In this document: piece after piece, positions 18,998 to 27,146 of the stretch
Position numbering within the stretch: the stretch's first letter is position 1
Layout of the letters: each line of letters starts with the position of its first letter
Source of the DNA: Mesorhizobium_G sp049840935
GTDB taxonomy: Bacteria > Pseudomonadota > Alphaproteobacteria > Rhizobiales > Rhizobiaceae
Reading direction: 5' to 3'
Assembly: GCA_049840935.1 (NCBI GenBank)
Contig: JASGJA010000030.1
Location: 1-64,000 of the forward strand
Length of the DNA: 64,000 bases
Position numbers and translations under genes: made by a program
The notes under the pieces: generated by a model
Databases searched by the model: none
What the model was told of the DNA's origin: nothing
The model's input: only the letters and a program-made list of their open reading frames with translations

Positions 18998-19034
18998 AAA
19001 AAAAACGCCGGATGGAAATCCTTCCGGCGTTTTA
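18998..19034 (-). terminator. Rho-independent terminator
   Basis: The stem acgccgga/tccggcgt (19005-19030) is flanked by an A-run on the left (19000-19005), which is a T-run on the minus strand. It lies 10 bp after the stop of the PF10118 gene. Confidence 0.8.
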
Positions 19035-19043
19035 AAAAACTTA

Positions 19044-19916
19044 TTATCCCGCTTTCTTTTCGAAGAATTTTTGGTTCGCCGCGAAATAATCCGCCGCGAG
19101 CTTGTCGTTATCCATCTGGTCGGGGTGAAAATCCGGACGGAAATACTGCAGAATCTTCGGCACCATCGCGCCGACTAGCTTCGCAAGGCGCGGTGCTTTT
19201 TCAGCAATCGAGCCCGGAATGTCGGTCAGTTTGACATCCTTATCTTCGGCGAGAAATTTCACAGTACCGACGGCGCCATACCATAAGAGCGCCCAGGTGC
19301 CGACGACCATGCCGACATTTTTCGTCAGCTGGCTGCCGTCGACCTGTTGCATCACATCATACGCAACCGACTTGTGTTCGATCTCTTCGGCCGCATGCCA
19401 CATCAAAAGCGCCTTCATCTTTTCGTCGAAGCCTTCCATGACATTGAGTTCGGGATCGATCGCGACTTCGGCGAGCGTCGCCGTGTAGTGTTCGAGAGCG
19501 CAGGTTACAGACAGCTGCAATCTTTTATACATGTCAGGGCCAACCATCTTTTCGATCGCGCCTTCGACAGTCTCATAGGCGTTCCTGGAATACCAGGCGT
19601 CGTATTCGCGCGCCTTTACGCCCTGGCTTTCGAGCGTATCCCAGATGCGCTCATGCTGCGCCATGTGCTGCGTCTCTTGGCCGATAAAACCCTTCACACG
19701 CGCCTTGAGCTGCGGGTCGGTAATCTCGTCGGCATAGTTCTTCACCGCGCGGATGAAGAGTTTTTCCCCTTCGGGAAACACCACGTGCAGGCTGTTCAAC
19801 AGCTGCGATAAGAAGGCATTGCCATCGGCGTAATACTTGGTGAAATTATGCTCCAGGCCAAAATCGGGACGCCGAACCTGTGGCATATTCATGGGAATTA
19901 CATTGTTATTTGCCAT
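19044..19916 (-). CDS. PF10118 predicted metal-dependent hydrolase
   Basis: An intact 290-residue protein. It has the conserved acidic/histidine motifs of PF10118: FIGQETQHMAQHERIWD near residue 80, CALEHYTATLAEVA near 140 and MWHAAEEIEHKSVAYDVM near 170. These resemble ferritin-like diiron ligands (E...H, E-x-x-H). A hydrophobic segment (VGMVVGTWALLWYG) suggests membrane association. The reaction is not established. A perfect palindrome lies about 97 bp upstream, consistent with control by a TetR-type repressor; no such gene is next to it here. Confidence 0.82.
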   Translation of the reverse strand: MANNNVIPMNMPQVRRPDFGLEHNFTKYYADGNAFLSQLLNSLHVVFPEGEKLFIRAVKNYADEITDPQLKARVKGFIGQETQHMAQHERIWDTLESQGVKAREYDAWYSRNAYETVEGAIEKMVGPDMYKRLQLSVTCALEHYTATLAEVAIDPELNVMEGFDEKMKALLMWHAAEEIEHKSVAYDVMQQVDGSQLTKNVGMVVGTWALLWYGAVGTVKFLAEDKDVKLTDIPGSIAEKAPRLAKLVGAMVPKILQYFRPDFHPDQMDNDKLAADYFAANQKFFEKKAG

Positions 19917-20012
19917 ATTTACTCCTATGCACCATCGATTCAGACGGCTAAGTCACCTTTCTTTAGTGCAGTGCAAATATAAACAAAAACGAACAAGGTG
20001 TCAAATTATTTT

Positions 20013-20026
20013 TGAACATTTGTTCA
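20013..20026. promoter_or_regulatory. Palindromic operator candidate
   Basis: TGAACA-TT-TGTTCA is a perfect 14-bp dyad in an AT-rich stretch between the divergent PF10118 gene and response-regulator gene. The spacing and symmetry suit a TetR-family dimer. It could control either or both genes. Confidence 0.55.
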
Positions 20027-20094
20027 CAATTTAGAGGCCATAAAGGTTTACGCGACCAGGGTATACTTTATGCTCGGATTTCCCCGAACCCGCG

Positions 20095-20825
20095 ATGAAA
20101 ATACTGGTAGTAGAAGACGACGATGTGCAACACACACTGTTGCAGGCGATGTTCGGCAAAATCGGCGTTGACGCGCTCTTCGTCTACAACGGCGAAGCGG
20201 GCTTAGAAAAACTGCGCACGCATTTTTTCATGCGATGCTGCTCGACCTCAACCTGCCCGGCAAAAGCGGCGTACAGATTCTGAAAATGATACGCGAAAAC
20301 GTCATGATCTCAGACATGCCGGTCGTTATTTTTACCGGCGATAAGACGCGTGAGACGCTGGCGCAGTGTATGCAGATCGGCATTACGGATTATATTTCAA
20401 AACCGGTCGATATGTACCAGTTCGGTATGAAATTTTCACGCCTCAGAAAGATCGTCGCGCAATTGGCGTCGACGAGAGGCAAGGCCAACACGGTCAAGAT
20501 CAACTTCGAACGCAGCGGCGGCACGCTGCGCATCAGCTTTGGCGGCCTGCTCAATGAAGAAGCAGTGAAGCGCTTCGAAAGCCAGTACACGCCGGCTTTT
20601 AAATCGATCACCAAAGCCGATACAGTGATCTTAAGCCTGGCGGCCATGCCGGGCCTCAACGATGCGCAGGTCCGTTGTTTTAACCTGGTCCTTGCGCTGA
20701 TCGAACCGAAGAAGCCACTGATCGTCGCGGGACGCAGCTTCGGGCCGTTACTCGATGTGCTGCCCGACTATGAAGAGCGCCTGTTCATGACCGAAACCGA
20801 TGCGCTGAAAATGGCGGGGCGCTGA
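20095..20825 (+). CDS. Response regulator with C-terminal STAS-like domain (one frameshift)
   Basis: The first frame begins MKILVVEDDDVQHTLLQ, giving the CheY acidic pocket. A missing T near 20225 shifts the frame. The second frame resumes MLLDLNLPGKSG with the phosphoacceptor Asp, then VVIFTGDKT and DYISKPVD with the conserved Lys. After the receiver domain, residues ~125-240 (VKINFERSGGTLRISFGGLL ... VILSLAAMPGLNDAQVRCF) resemble a STAS-type fold rather than a DNA-binding domain. It would therefore signal by protein contact. The SpoIIE phosphatase at 8188-10705 is a conceivable partner, but they are 10 kb apart. Confidence 0.75.
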
Positions 20826-20826
20826 C

Positions 20827-21966
20827 TCAGGTAGTTTTTTGCCGCGTGCGGTATTCGCTCGGTGTCTGCCCCGTAATTTCTTTAAAGACTTTATTAAACC
20901 CCGCCTTAGACTGAAACCCCGCCATGAGACCGATATCGAGCACGGTTTCGTCATGCATGTCTTCACGTATCAGCAGTGCCTTCGCCTCTTCGACGCGGTA
21001 GGCGTTGATGAAATGGTAAAAGTTGGTATTACGCTCGATGTTGATCACCATCGAGAAATGGTGCGAAGGAATGCCCAGCTCGCGTGCCAGAGCGGCCAGC
21101 GTAACCTTGTCGTCGAGAAAGGGTTTTTCTTCCGCGAGATAATTTTCGATCTTTTCGAGATAAACCTTCCGCTCGGCGTCGGTCAGGTTCTGCTTCTGGT
21201 ACTTACCCGAAGCCTTTGCCGGCGCGGATTTCGGCAGCGAAAAGATCGCGGGCCTACGGATAAAATAATAGAGAATGATGTAGATCATCAAAAGCGCGAC
21301 AATGCCTTCGACAGGCGTCGATGGTATCTTCAGGTCGAAGGTTGAAATCACAACCAACCCGCCGCAAAAGCTGATCACTAAAAGAAGGTTCAGTGAAATC
21401 AAAAGCTTAAACCATTGCAGCTGGTCGCGGTCTGCGCCGGCGAAATTCTCCTGGTAAGCCTTATTATAGACGCGGATATTCCTCAGCGACAGCAACAGGA
21501 ATACGAGGTTGTAAACCACGGCCGCGGCAAAGAGCATGCGGCTGTAGGGGGCTATAATACCTCCCTGTGTCGCAATCTGCGCCGCGTCGCGCATCTCGGG
21601 AAATTTGAGATGCATTACCGTATGCAGCAGAAGCGCGGCCAGCGGCGCGGCACAGAGGGAAATCCAACCAAACTTTGAAGGGCTGCGGTTAAAGAGAGCG
21701 GTCTCGCAGTAAAGGTACATCGACGGCGAATAACAGAAAAGCCCGGGGAAAACCACAAAAGGCATGTAGAGCAGAAGCTCGCTGCCCAAATGAAAGAAGA
21801 GACGGGTAGTGATAATCGAGCCTAAAATGATGAGTAACGCCAGCAGATAGGGCGTGCCAGGTGCGCGTTGCCGGTCGACGACGAGCAGCACCGCGAGAAA
21901 AACCAGCACACCAAGGCTGACGGCCGAAACATAGGGGGTGAGGTTCATACCCGGGCGAATTTTCAC
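20827..21966 (-). CDS. AraC-family regulator with N-terminal membrane domain
   Basis: An intact 379-residue protein. Residues ~5-235 contain about seven hydrophobic helices (VSLGVLVFLAVLLVVD, LLALLIILGSIITTRLFF, VALLMIYIILYYFI). The C-terminal ~100 residues are an AraC helix-turn-helix pair: VTLAALARELGIPSHHFSMV and VLDIGLMAGFQSKAGFNKVF, ending KEITGQTPSEYR. This membrane-AraC layout is common in Leptospirales and Bacteroidetes, where DNA binding is tied to a membrane signal. The start could also be the internal Met at 21948. It is the last gene of segment 2. Confidence 0.85.
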   Translation of the reverse strand: MKIRPGMNLTPYVSAVSLGVLVFLAVLLVVDRQRAPGTPYLLALLIILGSIITTRLFFHLGSELLLYMPFVVFPGLFCYSPSMYLYCETALFNRSPSKFGWISLCAAPLAALLLHTVMHLKFPEMRDAAQIATQGGIIAPYSRMLFAAAVVYNLVFLLLSLRNIRVYNKAYQENFAGADRDQLQWFKLLISLNLLLVISFCGGLVVISTFDLKIPSTPVEGIVALLMIYIILYYFIRRPAIFSLPKSAPAKASGKYQKQNLTDAERKVYLEKIENYLAEEKPFLDDKVTLAALARELGIPSHHFSMVINIERNTNFYHFINAYRVEEAKALLIREDMHDETVLDIGLMAGFQSKAGFNKVFKEITGQTPSEYRTRQKTT

Positions 21967-22039
21967 CGGGCAGATATTCGGTCACGGCTTTCCCTGGAGT
22001 GTTTTACAGCCTCTCTCCCTTTAACATAAAGCCCCATGG

Positions 22040-22070
22040 GCAGCTCGCTCGGGCGTCTTTTTCGGGCACG
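22040..22070. other. Probable chimeric join 2 (spirochaete-like to alphaproteobacterial)
   Basis: Left of here is the promoter side of the spirochaete-like AraC gene. Right of about 22060 a reading frame begins in mid-protein (TQNDIRAIQLAKAALYAG), matching the C-terminal domain of corrinoid activators. No start codon, repeat or mobile element explains the change. Confidence 0.7.
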
Positions 22071-22563
22071 GTTACGCAAAACGATATTCGTGCCATTCAA
22101 CTCGCGAAAGCAGCACTATACGCTGGCGTCAAACTTCTGATGGAAAAACAAGGGGTTGGCCACGTCGATACGATCCGGTTCGCGGGTGCTTTCGGCTCGT
22201 TTATCGATCCCAAATACGCAATGGTTCTGGGACTGATCCCGGACTGTGACCTGTTCCGAAGTCAAGGCTGTCGGCAATGCCGCTGGAACGGGCGCATTGA
22301 TGGCACTTCTCAATCGCGGATACCGCCGCGAGATAAAAAGAAGTATCAAAAATCGAGAAGATCAAGAACATTATAGACCGGATTTCCAGCAATTTTTCAT
22401 CGACGCAATGGCGCTGCCAAACAAGGTCGATCCGTTTCCTAAACTGGCCGAACAAGTGGCCCTGCCGCCGAGAAAAGTGCTCGAAGGAAATGGCGATCCG
22501 GGCGACGGATCACCCCGCCGAAGGTCGCGGGAAGAGCGCGCAGCACGCCGAAACCGCTCATAA
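22054..22563 (+). CDS. RACo-type corrinoid reductive activator, C-terminal fragment (5' truncated, frameshifted)
   Basis: The frame opens inside the ASKHA/DUF4445 domain: TQNDIRAIQLAKAALYAGVK, VDTIRFAGAFGSFIDPKYAM, VLGLIPDCDL. After an indel near 22255 it goes on SEVKAVGNAAGTGALMALLN, then DFQQFFIDAMALPNKVDPFP and ALPPRK. The full protein (ferredoxin domain plus ASKHA ATPase) reduces Co(II) corrinoids to keep B12-dependent methyltransferases active. About two thirds of it is missing because of join 2. In alphaproteobacteria such activators serve glycine betaine or O-methyl demethylation. Sarcosine and dimethylglycine genes downstream make the betaine link attractive but unproven. Confidence 0.75.
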
Positions 22564-22812
22564 AACTCCTCATTCTGCGCGCAAAATAGGCTGCTTTTAG
22601 AAAAATACGCCCGTAAAACTGCCGAAACCGCGCGCAAAATCGCATTTATGCACGTGATTAATCATGATCTGCTGAATTTTCATACCTCACCTGCAAATTT
22701 GGTAGGCACTCTGATCTATCTGTCCCAACCGTCACAATTGATATATCAACCGGGTGTTAATTCGATAGCTTGAGGCAGTCATGTGCTTCGCGTTTTTGAA
22801 GGTAAAACCAAA

Positions 22813-22995
22813 ATGAACATGTCTAAAGCACTGGCGTGGATCGCCAGCGGTCATCTTAAATCGCGTGCTGACCGCCGTACCGCAAACATCATCAATTCGC
22901 TGCCCGAAGAAGTCCAGAAGGACATCGGTTGGCGCTGGACGCCGAACCGTCGCGAAAAAGGCGGCAAGGCTGATTTGCAGTTCGAAATCATCTGA
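22813..22995 (+). CDS. DUF1127-family small protein
   Basis: A 60-residue protein, start at 22813 preceded by GAAGG. Its core ERTANIINSLPEEVQKDIGW-like pattern (actual: RRTANIINSLPEEVQKDIGW) is the DUF1127 signature. Arginine-rich small proteins of this family in alphaproteobacteria influence RNA turnover, phosphate or carbon metabolism. Its last codons (FEII) and stop form the left edge of the tandem repeat at 22981-23632. A second DUF1127 gene lies at 24637, beyond the LysR gene. Confidence 0.8.
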   Translation: MNMSKALAWIASGHLKSRADRRTANIINSLPEEVQKDIGWRWTPNRREKGGKADLQFEII

Positions 22996-23632
22996 TCTGA
23001 TTAGCTCAACATTCGTCATCCTCGGGCTTGTCCCGAGGATCTAGGACCGTGCAAGTCGAGCTTTCCAGCTAATACCTACGGACTGCAGCGGATCCTCGGG
23101 ACAAGCCCGAGGATGACGGTTGGTGGTGGCTTCGAACGGCCGGAAGTGCCGGGTGGCTGCAAATCGAAACTGTCAGAACTTGCCCGTTTCTCGGAACTTC
23201 AAGATCATCTAATCTGATTAACTCAACATTCGTCATCCTCGGGCTTGTCCCGAGGATCTATGGACCGTGCAAGTCGAGCTTTCTAGCTAATACCTACGGA
23301 CTGTAGCGGATCCTCGGGACAAGCCCGAGGATGACGGTTGGTAGCAGATGCGAGCGGCTGAAAGGCCGGGCGGCTGCAAATCGTAAACTGTCAGAACTTG
23401 CCCGTTTCGCGGAACTTCGAGATCATCTGATCTGATTAACTCAACATTCGTCATCCTCGGGCTTGTCCCGAGGATCTAGTGACCTTGCAAGTCGAGCTTT
23501 CCAGCTAAAACCTACGGACTGTAGCGGATCCTCGGGACAACCCCGAGGATGACGGTTGGTGGTAGCTTCGAACGGTCGGAAGTACCGGACGGCTGCAGAT
23601 CGAAACTGTCAGAACTTGCCCGTTTCGCGGAA
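22981..23632. repeat. Three tandem copies of a ~218-bp unit between convergent genes
   Basis: Copies start at 22981, 23198 and 23416 (period 217-218 bp). Each runs from the last codons of the DUF1127 gene (ttcRaRatcatctRatctg) to the last ~25 bp of the lysR gene (tcagaacttgcccgtttc). Each holds a 28-bp element (gtcatcctcgggcttgtcc...) and its inverted copy ~45 bp later; both arms are themselves hairpins. The copies differ by scattered substitutions (for example ctgcagcgg versus ctgtagcgg, and ccagct versus ctagct), so this is not a simple assembly stutter. The hairpins probably terminate transcription from both sides. Confidence 0.85.
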
Positions 23633-24506
23633 TGCCTCGAAGGCGGCGCGGATGTGATCCGCAGCGGCTTTGACAGGCGCAGCCGCGTCCTGCGCTACCA
23701 ACATGGCCAGCGAATATTGCCCCATGGACGGCATACCGTCCTTCGGTCCAAGCTCGACCATATCGTCGGTAATGAACGACTTTGGCAAAGGCGCGACAGC
23801 TAGGTCTGACAGGATCGCGGCGCGCTGACCGGCGGTATGGGCGCTCATATAGGCAACGCGGAAATTGCGACCGTCACGTGCCAGCGCTTCCATCGCGCCA
23901 GCACGCCAGGCGCACCCCTCCTCCCAAACGGATACGGGTAGCGGTTCGCGCAAATGGGCGCATCCACCACGCGCACCGGCCCAGACAATCGGCTCGGTTA
24001 GCAGGGTTTCCGCGCCGTTAGATGCGCCGGTCGAATTGGTTAGCAGAGTAATGTCCAGCGCACGGTCATCCATGCGGCGGCGCAGATTCACGCTTTGGTC
24101 AATGACGACATCGACGGCGATAGACGGATGGGTCTGCGCAAAACGGCGCAAAACATGGGGCAAAACGCGCTCGCCGAAATCATCCGGCGAACCGAGGCGC
24201 ACAACGCCGACAATGTCCGGCACCACGAATTTGGAAACGGCCTCGCGGTTGATTGCCAGCAGGCGGCGCGCATAGCCCAGCAGAATTTCGCCATCTGTGG
24301 TCGAGCGAAACCGAGCGGGCATCACGCGCGAAAACAGCTCGACCCAGAATGTCCTCAAGCTTCTTTATCTGCATTGAAACGGCAGAGGGTGTGCGAAACA
24401 CCGCATTGGCAGCCGAGGTAAAACTGCCCGTTTCCGCAATGGCTACGAAGGTGCGCAACACGTCCAGATCAAGCAATGGCAAGGGGTGATTCAGCGGCGC
24501 GTTCAT
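23609..24506 (-). CDS. LysR-family transcriptional regulator (one frameshift)
   Basis: The N-terminal frame (24506 down) has the LysR winged helix: LLDLDVLRTFVAIAETGSFT, AANAVFRTPSAVSMQIKKLE, LGRAVFARDARSVSL. A frame change near 24310 joins it to the effector-binding domain (GEILLGYARRLLAINREAV, VVRLGSPDDFGERVLPHVL, HPSIAVDVVIDQSVNLRRRM), ending AFRETGKF. Total is about 298 residues, normal for the family. The effector is unknown. The 3' end is copied in the adjacent tandem repeat. The indel is likely a sequencing error. Confidence 0.85.
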
Positions 24507-24636
24507 TTCCTGACCTCATTCAATTTTTCTGACAGAAAAGATCATTTCATTTCGTTTGATTGAACACAACCCATGCGCGATAGTCAAGTCATCAGAAACG
24601 CCCGGCGCGTTGCCGGACAGCAAACAGGAGGAAGTT

Positions 24637-24807
24637 ATGGGTATTCTTTCCGCTATCAGCTATATCGCAGGCGAATATAGCCGCGCACGCACACGCTATC
24701 AGACAGAGCGGCTTTTGCGTTCCCTGCCGTTTGAGGTGCAGAAGGACATTGGCTGGCCGCACGGCGAAGACGCGCGCCGTCCAGCGAACACCAATATGGC
24801 GCACTGA
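24637..24807 (+). CDS. DUF1127-family small protein (second copy)
   Basis: A 56-residue protein with a strong ribosome site (aggagg) 6-7 bp before ATG 24637. The core TERLLRSLPFEVQKDIGWP parallels the paralogue at 22813. A textbook terminator follows at 24841. It is divergent from the LysR gene, which may regulate it. Confidence 0.85.
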   Translation: MGILSAISYIAGEYSRARTRYQTERLLRSLPFEVQKDIGWPHGEDARRPANTNMAH

Positions 24808-24840
24808 GATAGCAAAAATGTGCTCCCAATCCGTAGACAG

Positions 24841-24871
24841 GCCCGCTGGCCAGCCCAGCGGGCTTTTTTTG
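24841..24871 (+). terminator. Rho-independent terminator
   Basis: gcccgctgg-cca-gcccagcgggc followed by seven T residues, 34 bp after the DUF1127 stop. The 268 bp from here to the next small ORF at 25140 show nothing else I can support. Confidence 0.9.
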
Positions 24872-25139
24872 CGCGGCGACATGCATGGCTTGCATGCCGC
24901 ATATGAGGCATTCACATGGGTGGCGAACCGCCCGCTAACAGTTTGTTAATCAACGAAATAACCGTAGAGAAAACGCGATATTGCATAGCCCGTGTCGATT
25001 TTGCGACAAGCCATTTCGCTTTTATATATAGCGGCCAGTTTCAGGCGCTCCTATATGAGCCACAACAAGAACCGAGCTGCCCCACTCCGGCAAAAACGCG
25101 AAGGCACCCGTGTCCACTTGGATGCATTGGAGATGTGCC

Positions 25140-25280
25140 ATGACGCTTTTTTCTCGCCTGTTCAAAACCCGCAAATCAGCTTCCCTCTCGACGCTTCGCG
25201 AGCGTGATCGCTTTGCCAAGACAATGCCCGGCCAGACTGGCGCTGTCGCAGCAAACCGGCTCGGAATGCTTATTGGCTGA
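25140..25280 (+). CDS. Possible 46-residue basic small protein
   Basis: ATG 25140 is preceded by ttggag at a 7-bp spacing. The frame encodes a 46-residue Arg/Lys-rich peptide (MTLFSRLFKTRK ... LRERDRFAKTMPGQTG) ending at TGA 25278-25280. An imperfect GC-rich stem (gccgtccgcg/cgccgggcggc) followed by four T residues lies at about 25305-25335. Size and charge resemble DUF1127-type small proteins nearby, but the signature is absent. No family is recognised. Confidence 0.4.
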   Translation: MTLFSRLFKTRKSASLSTLRERDRFAKTMPGQTGAVAANRLGMLIG

Positions 25281-25440
25281 TCTGCTTTCACAGTATTAGA
25301 CAGCGTAGCCGTCCGCGCATCGCGCCGGGCGGCTTTTGCATTTGACGGCTTGCGCGATGGCATTGACAAGCCTCGAATATGGTGTCGCATATAGGAAAGC
25401 CACGTACTCGCAAATGCGACTCGCGCAGCCGGATGGTGCC

Positions 25441-26442
25441 ATGAACATCGTGAAGAATCAGATCAAACGGTCGCTTGTCTTCTTCCTCGTGCCCGAATTT
25501 ACAATGGTCGCATTTGCGACGGCGCTGGAGCCGCTGCGCATCGCAAATCGCATGCTCGGATACGAGGCCTATCGCTGGCGGTTGGCCAGTCTCGACGGCA
25601 AGCCTGTTCCCGCATCGAACGGCGTGCTGTGCGCTGCGGATACCTCGCTCGAGGAAGAGCGCAGGAAGATGGCTGGGGCGGATCGACCTTCAATGGTCAT
25701 TGTTTGTAGCGGCTATAATGTCGAGAAATTCCAGAATAAATCGGCGCTGGCTTGGCTGCGCGAAGAGTATAATCGCGGCGTGAGTGTCGGCGGGCTTTGC
25801 ACCGGCGCACATGTGCTTGCCGCCGCCGGACTGCTGGCGAACAAGCGCTGTGCGATCCATTGGGAGAACTTGCCGGGATTTGCGGAGTCGTTTCCCAAGG
25901 CGAACGTTTTTGCCGATTTGTTCGAGGTGGACCAGAATATCTACACCTGCGCGGGCGGCACAGCGGCGCTCGACATGATGCTGAAGCTGATCGGTGACGA
26001 TTTCGACGACAACCTCGTCAATCGCGTGTGCGAGCAAATGCTGACCGACCGGGTGCGCAACCCGACCGACCGACAGAGACTGCCGTTGCGGGCGCGGCTC
26101 GGTGTGCAGAATTCCAAGGTGCTGACCATCATCGAATTGATGGAGGCGAATTTGTCGGAACCGCTTTCGCTGATTGAGATTGCGGATCATGTGGGACTGT
26201 CGCGGCGGCAGATCGAACGGCTGTTTCGCACGGAAATGGGACGTTCTCCGGCGCGGTATTATCTGGAAATCCGACTGGATCGCGCCCGACATTTGCTGAT
26301 TCAGTCATCCATGCCGGTTGTGGAAGTGGCTGTTGCCTGTGGGTTTGTCTCGGCATCGCATTTTTCCAAATGCTATCGGGAATTATATGCGCGCTCACCG
26401 CAGCAAGAACGTGCCGATCGCAAGCAATTAGCCGCGGCTTGA
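25441..26442 (+). CDS. AraC/GATase-1-like regulator (GlxA/GbdR family)
   Basis: An intact protein of 333 residues from ATG 25441. The N-terminal DJ-1/PfpI-like domain has FFLVPEFTMVAFATALEPLR and GGLCTGAHVLAAAGLLANKR, where the nucleophile position is Cys. The C-terminus is an AraC DNA-binding domain: SLIEIADHVGLSRRQIERLF and VVEVAVACGFVSASHFSKCY. GbdR, of this class, activates glycine betaine, dimethylglycine and sarcosine catabolism. The presence of a dimethylglycine dehydrogenase-like gene and soxBDAG within 15 kb supports that role by context only. Confidence 0.8.
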   Translation: MNIVKNQIKRSLVFFLVPEFTMVAFATALEPLRIANRMLGYEAYRWRLASLDGKPVPASNGVLCAADTSLEEERRKMAGADRPSMVIVCSGYNVEKFQNKSALAWLREEYNRGVSVGGLCTGAHVLAAAGLLANKRCAIHWENLPGFAESFPKANVFADLFEVDQNIYTCAGGTAALDMMLKLIGDDFDDNLVNRVCEQMLTDRVRNPTDRQRLPLRARLGVQNSKVLTIIELMEANLSEPLSLIEIADHVGLSRRQIERLFRTEMGRSPARYYLEIRLDRARHLLIQSSMPVVEVAVACGFVSASHFSKCYRELYARSPQQERADRKQLAAA

Positions 26443-26458
26443 GGCGAGGCGGCGCTCC

Positions 26459-26677
26459 TTCCTTCGCCCCGTTTACGGGGAGAAGGTGGGATTTCATAAA
26501 CGATTTCACAAATTTCAAGTGCCGCGCAGCACCCCCTCACCGCCTGCCGGCACCTTCTCCCTCAAGGGGAGAAGGCGTAACGCTGGCTTCAATCGCCATC
26601 GCGGCGAACGGGCGAGGCATTGATCACATCATCCTTCTCCCCTTGAGGGAGAAGGTGCCGGCAGGGATGAGGGGTAA
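26459..26677. repeat. RIME-like repeats: one short copy and one inverted pair
   Basis: A short copy (cgccccgtttacggggagaagg) at 26459-26488 precedes an inverted pair at 26531-26577 and 26632-26675. The arms (ccctcaccgcctgccggcac..., ...gtgccggcagggatgaggg) each contain a hairpin. Related copies lie at 30724, 33929, 45493 and 59785, in the alphaproteobacterial segment only. They fill the gap between the regulator and the GFA gene. Confidence 0.82.
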
Positions 26678-26681
26678 AAGC

Positions 26682-27126
26682 CTATTTAGACGGAACAAAC
26701 CTCAGCACACCCGCTATCCCGTCCGAATCTCGAGTCCGGAAAATCCGAGGGGTGGCGGACGCCCTCGTTGACCGGAATCTCCGCGAAATCGAACGGGCTG
26801 ACGCCCTCAAGGCAGGCTGCGTTGACGCCAAACTCATTCGGGTTCGAGCGGCGCTGATGATGGGTGTAGATGCCGCAGACGGAGCAGAAATAGTGCTTCG
26901 CGACCTTGGTGTTGAACTGATAGAGCGTGAGCTTGTCAGCGCCCTGATATACTTCCAAATCGCCGACACGGGCGGTGACAGCAACTGCCCCTCGCATACG
27001 GCAGAGCGAGCAATTGCACCGACGCGCCCAGCCGAGCCCTTCACTCAACCGAGCGCGAAACCTGACCGCTTTGCAGTGGCAAGCGCCTTCGAGTTCAATC
27101 GGATCGGATGAGATAACGGGTTTCAT
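26682..27126 (-). CDS. GFA-family (CENP-V/glutathione-dependent formaldehyde-activating-like) protein, one frameshift
   Basis: Start at 27126 gives MKPVISSDPIELEGACHCKA. Zinc-ligand cysteines are visible in CHC, CNCSLC and CSVCGIYTHHQ, the GFA pattern. Near residue 125 the frame changes; the other frame supplies DSDGIAGVLRFVPSK and a stop at 26682, the usual family ending. Length ~147 residues. True formaldehyde activation is proven for few members. Formaldehyde is released by sarcosine and dimethylglycine oxidation nearby, so the link is plausible. Confidence 0.8.
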
Positions 27127-27146
27127 GCGCACAATTCTCGTTGGAC

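Noticed and set aside
30..22060. Segments 1 and 2 as genomic islands acquired by the alphaproteobacterium
   Set aside because: Both edges cut genes in mid-domain, with no integrase, tRNA, direct repeats or transfer genes; an assembly chimera is simpler.
22981..23632. CRISPR-like array
   Set aside because: Units are 218 bp with no short repeat/unique spacer pattern, and no cas genes are near.
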